A DNA stretch of 64,000 bases from SIG565 sp045590755. GTDB lineage: Bacteria; Bacillota; Clostridia; Oscillospirales; Acutalibacteraceae. The stretch is from assembly GCA_045590755.1 (NCBI GenBank), contig JAZNRP010000020.1, forward strand, positions 1 through 64,000, given 5' to 3'. Within the stretch, counting starts at the first letter, position 1. Each line of letters starts with the position of its first letter. The notes under the pieces are model-generated. The model was not told where the DNA came from. It did not search any database and worked only from the letters and a program-made list of their open reading frames with translations. Of this stretch, positions 8,851-18,084 are shown piece by piece. Both the position numbers and the translations under genes were made by a program.

Positions 8851-8863
8851 GGAAGAAAACGGG

Positions 8864-9325
8864 ATGAAAAATAAACGACACGAAAAAATTCTTCAGTTAA
8901 TAGAAGAAGAAATAATTGTAACTCAGGATGAATTGCAAAATTTATTGCTTAATTTAGGCTACAATGTTACTCAGTCAACCGTTTCAAGAGATATCAAGGA
9001 ATTGCGAATTGTTAAGGCACAGGACATTAACGGTGTTTACCGCTATATTTCTTCAAAAAGCGCCCAGATGCGCGTTCGCGATAATTCTCGTGAACATTTT
9101 ATTGATGTTTTTTCAAAGGGTGCTATTGATGTAAGATTTGCACTTAACAACATCGTTATTAAATGCTATAGCGGTATGGCATCAAGCACCTGTGTTGCGG
9201 TTGACACTCTGTTCGGCAATGAAATTTTAGGCTCTCTGGCGGGGGATGATACTATAATTGCGGTAGCCCCCAGTGAATCTGCTGCGAAGTTACTTACAGA
9301 TAAATTATTAAAACTGATAAAGTAG
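8864..9325 (+). CDS. argR: Arginine repressor ArgR
   Basis: A 153-residue transcription factor that forms hexamers in the presence of arginine and represses arginine biosynthesis. The N-terminal winged helix contains TQDELQNLLLNLGYNVTQST and SRDIKELRIVK. The C-terminal oligomerisation/arginine-binding domain contains the GSLAGDDTIIAVAP motif close to residue 130. Position between nadK and recN is the usual Firmicute context. No arginine biosynthesis genes are in the window. Confidence 0.95.
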   Translation: MKNKRHEKILQLIEEEIIVTQDELQNLLLNLGYNVTQSTVSRDIKELRIVKAQDINGVYRYISSKSAQMRVRDNSREHFIDVFSKGAIDVRFALNNIVIKCYSGMASSTCVAVDTLFGNEILGSLAGDDTIIAVAPSESAAKLLTDKLLKLIK

Positions 9326-9334
9326 TGAGTTTTT

Positions 9335-10981
9335 ATGTTGGAATTTTTACACATCGAAAATATCGCGGTAATAGAACAAGCCGATATTAATTTTTTTAGC
9401 GGCTTTAATGTTTTAACCGGCGAAACAGGAGCCGGTAAATCCATTATTATAGATTCTATTAATGCTGTTTTGGGCGCGCGTACATCAAAGGATGTTATAA
9501 GAAGTGGTAGCGATACCGCCTGTGTTGTTGCGCAGTTTTCCAACATAAGCACGACAGCTGTCGATGTGCTTAATTCTTTTGGATTTACAGTCGATGACGG
9601 TAGGGTTATTATTCAAAGAAATCTATCAAATAATTCCGGCTCAAGCTTCAGGGTAAATAATATACCCGCCAATGCTTCAACTGTCAGAGAAATCGGTAAA
9701 CACCTTATAAATATTCACGGTCAGCACGACAATCAAAGTCTTTTGGATGCGGACAAGCACTGTCACTATATCGACCTGTTGGCAAACAATAAAACACAGA
9801 TAGAAGAATATTCTGAAGAGTTTAAAAAATTCGTTACATACCGAAAAGAGCTAAACGCTCTTGATATTGATGACGACCAAAAGGCGCGTAGAATTGATTT
9901 GCTGACATATCAGATTAATGAATTAGAAGAAGCAAATATTTGTATCGGCGAATTTGATAGCTTAAAAGAGCAGCTTAAAAACGCCCAGAATTTTGAAAAA
10001 ATTTCAAAAAACTTAAATTCCGCTTCCGTTATTCTAAAGGGCGACGAAAACGCAGGTGTTACAGAAAATATCGAAAATGCGATACATTTACTCGGTACTG
10101 ATGTTGCAGATAGTATTGCGGAAAAATTAAACTCGGCACTCGAAATTATTAACGATTCCGCCGCAGAACTGGAAAATTTAATCAACAATCAGTTTTCCGA
10201 GCCATTAAGTGCGGAAAAAATAGAAGATAGACTTGATTTGCTAAGGCGTCTTATGTTAAAATACGGAAATAGTGAAGAAAAGCTATTAGAGTTTTTAGAT
10301 TCTGCAAAGGCCGAGCTTAAAAATATTCAGTTCTCGGATTCAAAAGCAGAAGAATTGGCTATATTGCTTGAAGAATCGCAAGCACACCTGATAGAAAAAG
10401 GAGCCGCACTTACCAACTCGAGAAAAGCGACGGCAAAGCATTTTTCGGCTAAGGTTTGCGATATTTTAAGATATCTTGATATGCCTAATGTTAAATTTGA
10501 TGTTAGCATTACGGGCGGTACATATACCAAAAACGGTTGCGATAATGTTGAATTTTTAATTTCTGCCAATTCGGGCGAAGAATTAAAGCCACTTGCAAAA
10601 ATTGCGTCGGGTGGTGAATTATCGCGAATTATGTTGGCTATAAAAAGTGTACTGACCGATAAAGATGATGTTGAAACCTTGATTTTTGATGAAATTGATA
10701 CTGGAATAAGCGGTCACGCCGCAATTAAGGTTGCTGCAAAGCTAAAGGAAATTTCAAGCTGCAAACAGGTGATTTGTGTTACGCACTTAGCTCAAATTGC
10801 CGCATACGCCGAAAATCAGTTGCTAATCAAAAAGGCTGTCAAAAACAATAAAACATACACTACGGTTGAATCTCTTGATTATGATGCGCGTATTCACGAG
10901 TTAGCGCGTATTATGTCGGGACTTGGCATGACCGAAAATCTTTACAATTCCGCTAAGGAATTACTCGATAACAGTAAATAA
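9335..10981 (+). CDS. recN: DNA repair protein RecN
   Basis: A 548-residue SMC-like ATPase that acts early in double-strand-break repair. Walker A is TGETGAGKSIIIDSI near residue 28, a QHDNQSLL motif lies near 128, coiled coil spans ~150-370, and the ABC signature ASGGELSRIMLA near 428 is followed by Walker B LIFDEIDTGISGHA. Length is normal. In many Bacillus and Clostridium genomes recN is followed by spoIVB and spo0A; here tyrS follows 32 nt later instead. Confidence 0.96.
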   Translation: MLEFLHIENIAVIEQADINFFSGFNVLTGETGAGKSIIIDSINAVLGARTSKDVIRSGSDTACVVAQFSNISTTAVDVLNSFGFTVDDGRVIIQRNLSNNSGSSFRVNNIPANASTVREIGKHLINIHGQHDNQSLLDADKHCHYIDLLANNKTQIEEYSEEFKKFVTYRKELNALDIDDDQKARRIDLLTYQINELEEANICIGEFDSLKEQLKNAQNFEKISKNLNSASVILKGDENAGVTENIENAIHLLGTDVADSIAEKLNSALEIINDSAAELENLINNQFSEPLSAEKIEDRLDLLRRLMLKYGNSEEKLLEFLDSAKAELKNIQFSDSKAEELAILLEESQAHLIEKGAALTNSRKATAKHFSAKVCDILRYLDMPNVKFDVSITGGTYTKNGCDNVEFLISANSGEELKPLAKIASGGELSRIMLAIKSVLTDKDDVETLIFDEIDTGISGHAAIKVAAKLKEISSCKQVICVTHLAQIAAYAENQLLIKKAVKNNKTYTTVESLDYDARIHELARIMSGLGMTENLYNSAKELLDNSK

Positions 10982-11013
10982 TTTTTCTCCACTTGAAAGG
11001 AAATGTGATTATA

Positions 11014-12234
11014 ATGGGAATTTATGAAGAATTGATAGAGCGCGGACTTATAGCTCAGGTTACAGATGAAAAGGAAATCCGCGAGCTTGTCAATAACGGA
11101 AAGGCAGTATTTTATATTGGTTTTGACCCAACTGCCGACAGTCTTCATGTTGGACACTTTATGGCATTGTGCCTTATGAAGAGATTACAGATGGCAGGTA
11201 ACCGACCGATTGCTCTTATCGGTGGTGGTACGGGCTACATCGGTGACCCATCTGGCAGAAGCGATATGCGTTCTATGATGACCCCCGAAGTAATTCAGCA
11301 CAACTGTGACTGTTTTAAGGAACAGATGTCAAAGTTCATTGAATTCGGCGAAGGTAAGGCAATGATGGTTAACAACGCCGACTGGTTGTTAAAACTTAAC
11401 TACATCGATGTTTTACGCGATGTCGGACACTGTTTCTCGGTTAATAATATGCTTCGTGCCGAATGCTATAAGCAAAGAATGGAAAAGGGGCTTAGCTTCC
11501 TTGAATTTAACTATATGATAATGCAAAGCTATGATTTTTATCACTTATTCAAGGAATACGGATGTAATATGCAGTTCGGCGGCGATGACCAATGGTCAAA
11601 TATGCTTGGCGGTACCGAGCTTATAAGAAGAAAACTCGGAAAAGATGCTTATGCAATGACCATTACTTTACTTATGAATTCAGAAGGTAAGAAAATGGGG
11701 AAAACCGCTAACGGTGCAGTCTGGCTTGACCCGAAGAAAACTTCTCCTTACGAATTCTACCAGTATTGGCGTAATGTCGGTGACGATGATGTGCTCAAGT
11801 GCATCCGTATGCTAACATTTTTACCGCTTGACGAAATTAATAAGATGAACGACTGGCAGGGTAGTCAGTTAAACGAAGCAAAAGATATTTTAGCGTTTGA
11901 ACTCACAAAGCTTGTTCACGGCGAAGAAGAAGCCGCAAAGGCGCGTGATATTTCGAAATCTCTCTTTGCAGGCGGCGGCGACAGCGCTGATATGCCTAAT
12001 ACTGTTTTAACCGAAGAGCACTTTACAGACGGAAAAATCGGCTTATTAGACCTTTTGGTCTCGGGCGAACTCGCAACCTCTAAGGGTGAGGCCAGAAGAC
12101 TTGTTCAGCAAGGCGGTGTCTCGGTGGGCGGCGAAAAAATTTCTGATACTAATGCCGTTTACAGTAAAGAAGATTTTGCCGATGGCTTAATTGTTAAAAA
12201 GGGTAAAAAAGTATTCCACAAATTTAATGTATAA
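11014..12234 (+). CDS. tyrS: Tyrosyl-tRNA synthetase
   Basis: A 406-residue class Ic aminoacyl-tRNA synthetase that charges tRNA-Tyr. The HIGH-type motif is FDPTADSLHVGH near residue 38 and the KMSKS-type loop is KKMGKT near residue 230. A C-terminal S4 RNA-binding domain (SKGEARRLVQQGGVSVGG) is present. ATG at 11014 is chosen because AAAGGAAA lies about 10 nt upstream; an earlier in-frame TTG lacks a site. There is no T-box leader: recN ends only 32 nt before. A hairpin terminator follows. Confidence 0.96.
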   Translation: MGIYEELIERGLIAQVTDEKEIRELVNNGKAVFYIGFDPTADSLHVGHFMALCLMKRLQMAGNRPIALIGGGTGYIGDPSGRSDMRSMMTPEVIQHNCDCFKEQMSKFIEFGEGKAMMVNNADWLLKLNYIDVLRDVGHCFSVNNMLRAECYKQRMEKGLSFLEFNYMIMQSYDFYHLFKEYGCNMQFGGDDQWSNMLGGTELIRRKLGKDAYAMTITLLMNSEGKKMGKTANGAVWLDPKKTSPYEFYQYWRNVGDDDVLKCIRMLTFLPLDEINKMNDWQGSQLNEAKDILAFELTKLVHGEEEAAKARDISKSLFAGGGDSADMPNTVLTEEHFTDGKIGLLDLLVSGELATSKGEARRLVQQGGVSVGGEKISDTNAVYSKEDFADGLIVKKGKKVFHKFNV

Positions 12235-12240
12235 ATTAAA

Positions 12241-12270
12241 AGAACGACGAGTGTTAAATCTCGTCGTTCT
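12241..12270. terminator. Bidirectional hairpin terminator between tyrS and the XRE gene
   Basis: An 11-bp perfect stem (12241-12251 with 12260-12270) with 8-nt loop, flanked by A- and T-rich tracts. It overlaps the end of the convergent XRE gene. Confidence 0.7.
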
Positions 12271-12658
12271 CTAATTTTTCAAGAAATTCCAAAAGTCTTG
12301 CAGTTTTTTCTTCTCCTAATAAGCGTATGCGTTTCAAGTTTTTGACTTCCGCGTTGGTTGCAAAAATCTGCTTACTGTCATCGGTCTGATTAGGCAGTCG
12401 CAAAATCGGAGATTCAAAAACAAGTTGATTTTCATTCTCATTAATAATTCCAAAAGGAGTGTAAGGTTTTTCTTCGTCTTCTAATGAAATTTCTAAAAAT
12501 GAACACATTTCAGTAATTTCATTTTGGGAAAAGTTGTTTGTTTTTTCCTTATATGCATAGGTTGAACGGGGAATATTAAGAATTTTCGCCATTTCTTCCT
12601 GAGAAATTTTCTTGACTTTTCTTGCTTCTTTAATTTTTTCGGTAAACGGTTTTTTCAT
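12254..12658 (-). CDS. XRE-family helix-turn-helix regulator
   Basis: A 134-residue protein with an N-terminal HTH_3 (Cro/C1-type) DNA-binding domain at residues ~8-60 (KISQEEMAKILNIPRSTYAYKE). The C-terminal half is acidic and has no recognisable domain. It is a stand-alone regulator, convergent with tyrS and divergent from tRNA-Thr, with which it shares a ~60-bp upstream region. GGTGAT precedes the ATG. Its target is unknown; regulation of its own promoter would be usual for the family. Confidence 0.8.
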   Translation of the reverse strand: MKKPFTEKIKEARKVKKISQEEMAKILNIPRSTYAYKEKTNNFSQNEITEMCSFLEISLEDEEKPYTPFGIINENENQLVFESPILRLPNQTDDSKQIFATNAEVKNLKRIRLLGEEKTARLLEFLEKLENDEI

Positions 12659-12676
12659 TTTATCACCTTAAAACAC

Positions 12677-12705
12677 TTGACTATATACAACTTTATTGAT
12701 ATAAT
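12677..12705 (+). promoter_or_regulatory. SigA-type promoter for tRNA-Thr
   Basis: TTGACT (12677-12682), a 17-bp spacer and TATAAT (12700-12705), ending 13 bp before the tRNA 5' end. Confidence 0.7.
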
Positions 12706-12718
12706 TTTTATTGGGTTT

Positions 12719-12794
12719 GCTGGAGTGGCTCAGTTGGTAGAGCAGCTGATTCGTAATCAGCAGGTCGTGGGTTCAAGTCCCATCTTCAGCTCCA
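12719..12794 (+). tRNA. tRNA-Thr (CGT anticodon)
   Basis: A complete cloverleaf. The acceptor stem pairs GCTGGAG with CTTCAGC, the D-stem GCTC with GAGC, the anticodon stem GCTGA with TCAGC around loop TTCGTAA (anticodon CGT), and the T-stem GTGGG with CCCAT. The 3' CCA is encoded. It has its own promoter and terminator. Confidence 0.96.
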
Positions 12795-12795
12795 A

Positions 12796-12826
12796 AAAAA
12801 GAGAATGATTTTTTCATTCTCTTTTT
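12796..12826 (+). terminator. Terminator after tRNA-Thr
   Basis: A 13-bp stem (12796-12808 with 12814-12826) and 5-nt loop, ending in a T-run. Confidence 0.8.
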
Positions 12827-12884
12827 ATATTTTAATGTTTTTGTCGATATTTGTCAATAAAAATTGAATTTTAAGACATAATAA

Positions 12885-12915
12885 AAACCACCGATATAGT
12901 ATCTATCGGTGGTTT
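12885..12915 (-). terminator. Terminator after the DUF4364 gene
   Basis: A 12-bp perfect stem (12885-12896 with 12904-12915) followed by TTTTTATTAT on the minus strand. Confidence 0.75.
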
Positions 12916-12920
12916 AGTTC

Positions 12921-13469
12921 TTACTCAGTAAATAAATCAATTAACTTTGAATATATGGCCGAAGGGTCATCAAGAAATTTATTTTTAATGGAAATGGCTT
13001 GATTTTCGTCAGTAACAAGCAGTTTTACACTCATAACCGTAGAATTACCATCAAGGGCTGAACAGGTTATAAAGGTATTTTCGCCTTCACGGGTAATGGC
13101 TATGTCGGTTTCTTTGGTGTTACGAATCCGCGATAGCATTTTTAAGGTTGCCAAACACGCTTTTTCACGAACACTTAAAGGAACTGATGCTTTAAGTGTT
13201 TCGGCAATACTGTTGCCCGAATCGGTTGTGGTGTATGTATCTTCATCTTTATTTACACAAACAATGTGATTATTGTTAAGCAAGTTTTCAATGTTGTCGC
13301 TAACTTCAAAAGCATTCGCAAGACCTTCATAATTTAAAATCTCACAAAGATTTGAAGCGGGGACAGGTTCTTTAACGCTTTTAAGAATATAGCAAATAAG
13401 AACTTTTATTTCCGAAGAACTTACAAGTCCACCGGGTGCGACACCCGCACTTACTGCATTAAATTCCAT
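12921..13469 (-). CDS. DUF4364 family protein
   Basis: A 182-residue soluble protein matching the clostridial DUF4364 family. The N-terminal part (residues ~15-95: SSSEIKVLICYILKSV, ASNLCEILNYEGLANAFEV, NNNHIVCVNKDEDTYTTTD) looks like a winged-helix fold of the kind seen in transcription regulators. The C-terminal part is a beta-rich domain of unknown role. Length is typical. It is monocistronic, with its own promoter and terminator. Regulator function is inferred from fold resemblance only. Confidence 0.8.
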   Translation of the reverse strand: MEFNAVSAGVAPGGLVSSSEIKVLICYILKSVKEPVPASNLCEILNYEGLANAFEVSDNIENLLNNNHIVCVNKDEDTYTTTDSGNSIAETLKASVPLSVREKACLATLKMLSRIRNTKETDIAITREGENTFITCSALDGNSTVMSVKLLVTDENQAISIKNKFLDDPSAIYSKLIDLFTE

Positions 13470-13490
13470 TTTTTCACCACCTTATTTAAC

Positions 13491-13519
13491 AGTATACTTT
13501 GTTTTTATGATTTTTTCAA
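13491..13519 (-). promoter_or_regulatory. SigA-type promoter for the DUF4364 gene
   Basis: On the minus strand TTGAAA (13514-13519), a 17-bp spacer and TATACT (13491-13496), about 22 bp before the gene start. GGTGG provides the ribosome-binding site. Confidence 0.55.
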
Positions 13520-13541
13520 GTTGATTATAGAAAAAATTCAA

Positions 13542-13847
13542 TTAACCGTCAAAATCTTCAATCAAAGACAGTACATCTTCATAACTTTCTAAAATTATTC
13601 CGCTTTTAAGATTATCTCTATCAATTGCAGGTAATACCGACGGCACAATATTTTCATAGGTTTTTAGCAGGATTTCCCCTTGATATAATTTTACTGTTTC
13701 ATTTTCAGAAATAAGTAAAAAGGTGTCTTTTTGCATACTTGGATTTGTTATCGCCGAATTTTCTGAATAATCTCTGTAATAGTTGGACAGCGTTAAAAAT
13801 AAGGCGCATAAAGCTATTAAAGCAAATAAAGTATAAATTTTTTTCAT
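13542..13847 (-). CDS. Small BofC-like membrane-anchored protein
   Basis: A 101-residue protein with an N-terminal hydrophobic segment (residues ~4-22) that is either a signal peptide or an anchor, then a short extracellular region. The pattern VKLYQGEILLKTY, LPAIDRDNLKSGI and EDVLSLIEDF resembles the C-terminal domain of BofC and related small clostridial proteins. In Bacillus BofC inhibits the SpoIVB signalling protease; this cannot be assumed here. It is divergent from the penicillin-binding protein gene. The assignment rests on pattern resemblance and is tentative. Confidence 0.5.
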   Translation of the reverse strand: MKKIYTLFALIALCALFLTLSNYYRDYSENSAITNPSMQKDTFLLISENETVKLYQGEILLKTYENIVPSVLPAIDRDNLKSGIILESYEDVLSLIEDFDG

Positions 13848-13939
13848 TTTCCACCAACTTAAATTTTTGTTATTATTTGATAAAAAATGTTAAATATTCG
13901 TAAATGTTAAAATATTGTAACCCCATTTTTTGAAAAATG

Positions 13940-13948
13940 TGGTATAAT
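13940..13948 (+). promoter_or_regulatory. Extended -10 promoter for the PBP gene
   Basis: TGG-TATAAT (TATAAT at 13943-13948) forms an extended -10. The nearest -35-like TTGTAA is 22 bp upstream, so the extended element probably carries recognition. Confidence 0.5.
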
Positions 13949-13994
13949 ACCTACTATAGTAATAAATTTTTAATTACGAGATAGGAGGATGTTT

Positions 13995-16190
13995 ATGGGA
14001 TTTGATGATAACAATCAGGATTTTAATAACTTTGAAGATTCTATTGTTGACCTTAACAGTTTTTCAAGTGCGACTGAATCTTCTAAAAACAGTAAATCTC
14101 CCAAAGGTCCTAAAAAGAGCAGAAAAGCCACAATCATAAAAGTTTCTTTATCAGTATTTTTAGTTGGCGTAATTACCGCATGCTTGGTTATGGGCGCATT
14201 TATTATTTACGCCTTCACATTTGTTGATGCTACGATGGAAGAAAACCTTGATGACTTAGCGCTTAATTTTACCACTACTATTTATGCGCTTAATGATTCA
14301 GGGGAATATGTTGAATATCAACGCTTGCACGGAGAATATAACAGAATCTGGGTTTCCGATGTCAATGAAAATATACCCCAAAATCTAAAGGATGCATTTA
14401 TCGCTATTGAAGACAAGCGCTTTAAATCGCACAAGGGTGTTGACTGGAAGCGTACTATTTCGGCGTTCGCCAATCTGTTTTTCCATTTTTATTCTTCAAA
14501 TCAGGGTGGTTCAACCATCACTCAACAGCTTGTAAAAAACCTGACGGGCGATAATTCCACAAGTCCTGCCCGTAAGGTACGCGAAATTATGAGAGCTCAC
14601 TATTTAGAAGAACGCTACTCAAAAGATACAATTTTAGAATGCTATTTGAATACCGTTTCTATGGCGGGCGGTATGTATGGCGTAGAAGTTGCTTCGAACT
14701 ACTATTTTGATAAAAGCACCAAGGATTTAACGCTTAATGAGTGTGCAGCTTTAGCGTCAATTGTTAAAGCCCCCGAGCAATATAGACCCGATAAAAACCC
14801 CGAAAAAAACAAAGGGAGACGCCAGGCAGTTCTTAAAGAAATGCTAAAACAGGGTTATATTACAGAGGAAGAATATAACGCAAGCTATAACGAAGAATTG
14901 GTAGTTGTTGCCAACAAGCAAAACCTGAATGAAACTACCATCAATTCATATTTTGTCGATGCCTTAATTGATGATGTTGTTGATGGTTTGATGGAAGTTT
15001 ACGGTTTTGACAGAACCCATGCATCAACCAATTTCTACAACGGCGGCTACAAAATTTACGCAACTATTGACCCCGATGTTCAAGCCGCAATAGATGAAGT
15101 ATTCTATGATTCGACATACGCATACAAGGGAAAGGACGGCTCGCTTTTACAGGGCTCAATGACCGTTATTGATTATTCGGGTAATGTCTTAGGTATGGCG
15201 GGCGGTATCGGTGAAAAAACAAGCAACCGTGGTTTTAACCGCGCTATTGATGCTATCCGTCAACCCGGTTCAACCATCAAACCGCTTTCTGCCTACGCTC
15301 CTGCTATTGAAAAGGATTTGATTACCTATTCAACCATTGTTGATGACGCGGAGCGTTGGTACGGCAAAGACGAGTACAGATGGAAGCCTAACAACTGGTA
15401 TAATAATGGCGGTTATTACGGAAAAATTACTGTTGAATATGCTCTTGAGCGTTCCTGTAATACAATACCCGTTATGCTTGTCGATATGTTAGGAACACAA
15501 TCAAGCTATGACTTCTTGATTGGTAAGCTCGCCTTTAAGAATTTAAATAAAGAAGACATCAATTACTCACCGCTTGGAATGGGCGGTACAAACGGCGGTA
15601 CCACAACCTTTGAAGAAGCGGCAGCCTATGCCGTATTCGGTAACGGCGGTGTATATAATGAGCCCCGACTGTACTACAAGGTTTGCAACCAGGACAATCA
15701 GGTAATTTTACAGGCCGCCACAAACTCTACAATTGCTTTAAGTGAAGATACAGCCACTGTAATGAATCATCTTTTACAGAATGTTGTATACGGCTCACAA
15801 GGTACTGCTCGTCAGGTTAAAACCTATGTACCGCACAAAATATTTGCAAAAACCGGTACTTCAAACGATGATATGAATTTCTGGTTTACCGGCGGTACGC
15901 CTTACTGTGTAGGCTCGGTATGGTGTGGCTACGATTCACTGCAAAAGGTAAGTAAAGAAGATATCGCAAAGGTTATGTGGCGCGAAGTTATGTCGCGTAT
16001 TCACAAAAACCTTCCAGAAAAAGAGTTCGTTGACAGTACCTATGCAGTTGCCAAAATGTACTGCACATCTTCGGGTCTTTTGGCTACCGATGCCTGTCCT
16101 CATAAAAAGGAAGGTTGGTATAAGGTTAGTAACATTCCTACAATGTGTACTGAGCATCCATCAGCACCTATAGTAACACCGACAGAATAA
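13995..16190 (+). CDS. Class A penicillin-binding protein (PBP1A family)
   Basis: A 731-residue bifunctional peptidoglycan synthase. A basic cytoplasmic N-terminus and one transmembrane helix (residues ~47-75) precede the GT51 glycosyltransferase domain, with catalytic E139 in EDKRFKSHKGVDW and GGSTITQQLVKNLTG at ~171. The transpeptidase domain has the SxxK serine S426 (GSTIKP), SCN at ~487 and KTGT at ~619. All catalytic motifs are intact. ATG at 13995 is preferred over the one at 13989, because AGGAGG ends immediately before the latter and leaves no spacing. It is monocistronic and ends at a strong terminator. Which of several class A PBPs it corresponds to is not determinable. Confidence 0.93.
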   Translation: MGFDDNNQDFNNFEDSIVDLNSFSSATESSKNSKSPKGPKKSRKATIIKVSLSVFLVGVITACLVMGAFIIYAFTFVDATMEENLDDLALNFTTTIYALNDSGEYVEYQRLHGEYNRIWVSDVNENIPQNLKDAFIAIEDKRFKSHKGVDWKRTISAFANLFFHFYSSNQGGSTITQQLVKNLTGDNSTSPARKVREIMRAHYLEERYSKDTILECYLNTVSMAGGMYGVEVASNYYFDKSTKDLTLNECAALASIVKAPEQYRPDKNPEKNKGRRQAVLKEMLKQGYITEEEYNASYNEELVVVANKQNLNETTINSYFVDALIDDVVDGLMEVYGFDRTHASTNFYNGGYKIYATIDPDVQAAIDEVFYDSTYAYKGKDGSLLQGSMTVIDYSGNVLGMAGGIGEKTSNRGFNRAIDAIRQPGSTIKPLSAYAPAIEKDLITYSTIVDDAERWYGKDEYRWKPNNWYNNGGYYGKITVEYALERSCNTIPVMLVDMLGTQSSYDFLIGKLAFKNLNKEDINYSPLGMGGTNGGTTTFEEAAAYAVFGNGGVYNEPRLYYKVCNQDNQVILQAATNSTIALSEDTATVMNHLLQNVVYGSQGTARQVKTYVPHKIFAKTGTSNDDMNFWFTGGTPYCVGSVWCGYDSLQKVSKEDIAKVMWREVMSRIHKNLPEKEFVDSTYAVAKMYCTSSGLLATDACPHKKEGWYKVSNIPTMCTEHPSAPIVTPTE

Positions 16191-16194
16191 AATT

Positions 16195-16222
16195 AAAACC
16201 GTCCGATTATTCGGACGGTTTT
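16195..16222. terminator. Bidirectional terminator between PBP and phosphoglucomutase genes
   Basis: A 12-bp stem (16195-16206 with 16211-16222), TTAT loop, with A and T runs on either side. It serves two convergent genes. Confidence 0.85.
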
Positions 16223-16226
16223 TTAA

Positions 16227-17939
16227 CTACTGTTTCATTATTTTTTCAGCATCGTTTGAGATTTTTTCTATATTAGAAAGTGCTGCTTGTTCGTCGGTAT
16301 CTACCGCACATATATAGATTTTAATCTTTGGCTCAGTACCCGACGGTCTGAAAATAATTTTACTTCCTTTTTCAAGATTAAATGTTATAACATCTGACTT
16401 TGGCAAGGTGATTTTGGTCTTTTCATTATTTTTAATTTCTGTCTTTTCAGATGATAAATAATCTTCAATCGAAACAACCTTTTGATTTGCAAATTGGATA
16501 GGGGAGTTAGTGCGTAATAATTGCATTATTTCGGCCATCTTCTTCATGCCCGACTGACCTTCAAACGAAAAACTCACCTGTCTGTTGATAAAGCAACCAA
16601 ATTCCTTATATAATTCGTTCAGCTTATCAATCAATGTAAGGCCTTTCTTTTTATAGTAAGCTGCCATTTCACAAATCATCATCGAAGCAACAACGGCATC
16701 CTTATCCCGCACATAAGTGCCAGTCAAATACCCATAGCTTTCTTCAAAACCTAAAATATATCTGTCTTGTTCACCTTTTTCTTCAAGTAAAGCAATCTGC
16801 TCGCCGATATACTTAAATCCTGTAAGAATATTTATAAGCTCGCAGCCGTATTTATCGGCAATTTTCTGACAAAGCTCAGTAGTAACAATTGTTTTTACCG
16901 CAACGGGATTTTTAGGGAGAGTGCTGTTATTGGTTCTGCACTCTAAAATGTAATTCAGCATCAATGCGCCGACATCGTTACCTGTCATCAATTTAAATTC
17001 TTTACCGTCATTAACTGCAATGCCTACGCGGTCTGCATCGGGGTCGGTTGCAAGTAAAATATCGGGGTTACACCTATTTGCTAGCTGCAAGGCAAGTTCA
17101 AAGGGCTGTTTCATTTCGGGATTCGGGTACGGGGCCGTCGGGAAGTTACCATCAGGCTGCTCCTGCTTTGAAACAACAGTAACATTCTCAATACCGATAC
17201 GGCGTAAAATTTCTCTTACAGGCTTATTGCCTGTGCCGTGTAACGGCGTGTAAATAACACTGAAATCAGACATATCAAGTATATCGCCATTAATTGACTG
17301 AGATTTTACTGCCTTTAAATAGTTTTCAATGACATCTTCTGAAATGTATTTTACTGTGCCTTTTGTCAGTAATTCTTCAAAATTACCGAATTTAACATCT
17401 TCAAAATAATCGGTCTTTTGCATCATTTTCATTATGTTTTCAGCGGCAGCGGTGGAAAGCTGACAACCGTCAGGACCGTAAACCTTATAGCCATTATATT
17501 TTGCCGGGTTGTGACTTGCGGTAATTACAATACCTGCATCACACTTAAGCTCGCGCACTGCAAATGATAGCATAGGGGTAGGCATAAGCTCACTGTAGAT
17601 ATATGCTGTAACGCCGTTTTCCGCTAAAATTGCGGCGGCGGTTTTAGCAAAAAGGGTAGAGTTAATTCTGCTGTCATAAGCAATAGCAACACTAGGCTTT
17701 TCAGAAATCGACAAAACATATTCGGCGAGTGCTTGTGTCGCACGGCCGACTGTATAAATATTCATTCTGTTGGTACCCGCACCTATAACACCTCTGAGTC
17801 CTGCGGTACCGAAATCAAGCTCGGTATAAAACGCATCAGAGATTAGTTCATCATTGTCCTTAATTTTTAAAAGTTCGCTATAGATTTCATTGTTTTCGGC
17901 AGTGTTTTCCAACCATTTTTCAAAGATATGCTTATACAA
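16227..17939 (-). CDS. pgcA: Phosphoglucomutase / phosphomannomutase
   Basis: A 570-residue alpha-D-phosphohexomutase that interconverts glucose-1-P and glucose-6-P (possibly mannose phosphates), feeding cell-wall and glycolipid precursors. The phosphoserine loop is TASHNPAKYNGYK near residue 140, the metal-binding loop DPDADRVG near 300, the sugar-binding GFEESYGYL near 400, and the phosphate-binding RPSGTEPKIK close to the C-terminus. This is the PgcA/PGM2-like length class. Start is TTG at 17939 with GGAGGG 6 nt upstream. It is monocistronic. Confidence 0.92.
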   Translation of the reverse strand: MYKHIFEKWLENTAENNEIYSELLKIKDNDELISDAFYTELDFGTAGLRGVIGAGTNRMNIYTVGRATQALAEYVLSISEKPSVAIAYDSRINSTLFAKTAAAILAENGVTAYIYSELMPTPMLSFAVRELKCDAGIVITASHNPAKYNGYKVYGPDGCQLSTAAAENIMKMMQKTDYFEDVKFGNFEELLTKGTVKYISEDVIENYLKAVKSQSINGDILDMSDFSVIYTPLHGTGNKPVREILRRIGIENVTVVSKQEQPDGNFPTAPYPNPEMKQPFELALQLANRCNPDILLATDPDADRVGIAVNDGKEFKLMTGNDVGALMLNYILECRTNNSTLPKNPVAVKTIVTTELCQKIADKYGCELINILTGFKYIGEQIALLEEKGEQDRYILGFEESYGYLTGTYVRDKDAVVASMMICEMAAYYKKKGLTLIDKLNELYKEFGCFINRQVSFSFEGQSGMKKMAEIMQLLRTNSPIQFANQKVVSIEDYLSSEKTEIKNNEKTKITLPKSDVITFNLEKGSKIIFRPSGTEPKIKIYICAVDTDEQAALSNIEKISNDAEKIMKQ

Positions 17940-17968
17940 AACAAACCCTCCAGAAGTTAATTATAAAT

Positions 17969-17997
17969 ATTTTAATATTAAAACCAAACATTGTCAA
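17969..17997 (-). promoter_or_regulatory. SigA-type promoter for pgcA
   Basis: On the minus strand TTGACA (17992-17997), a 17-bp spacer and TAAAAT (17969-17974). Confidence 0.65.
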
Positions 17998-18018
17998 TAT
18001 TTATACACTAAAAAACAC

Positions 18019-18047
18019 TTGACAAATGTCAAATAATATTATATTAT
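18019..18047 (+). promoter_or_regulatory. SigA-type promoter for the SigH-like gene
   Basis: TTGACA (18019-18024), a 17-bp spacer and TATTAT (18042-18047), about 37 bp upstream of the start codon. Confidence 0.6.
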
Positions 18048-18084
18048 ATAGTAAATAATTATATTTTTATGTGTTGGTGTATAT

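Noticed and set aside
10982..11013. T-box leader before tyrS
   Set aside because: Only 32 nt separate recN and tyrS, with no T-box (AGGGTGG-ACCGCG) or specifier loop.
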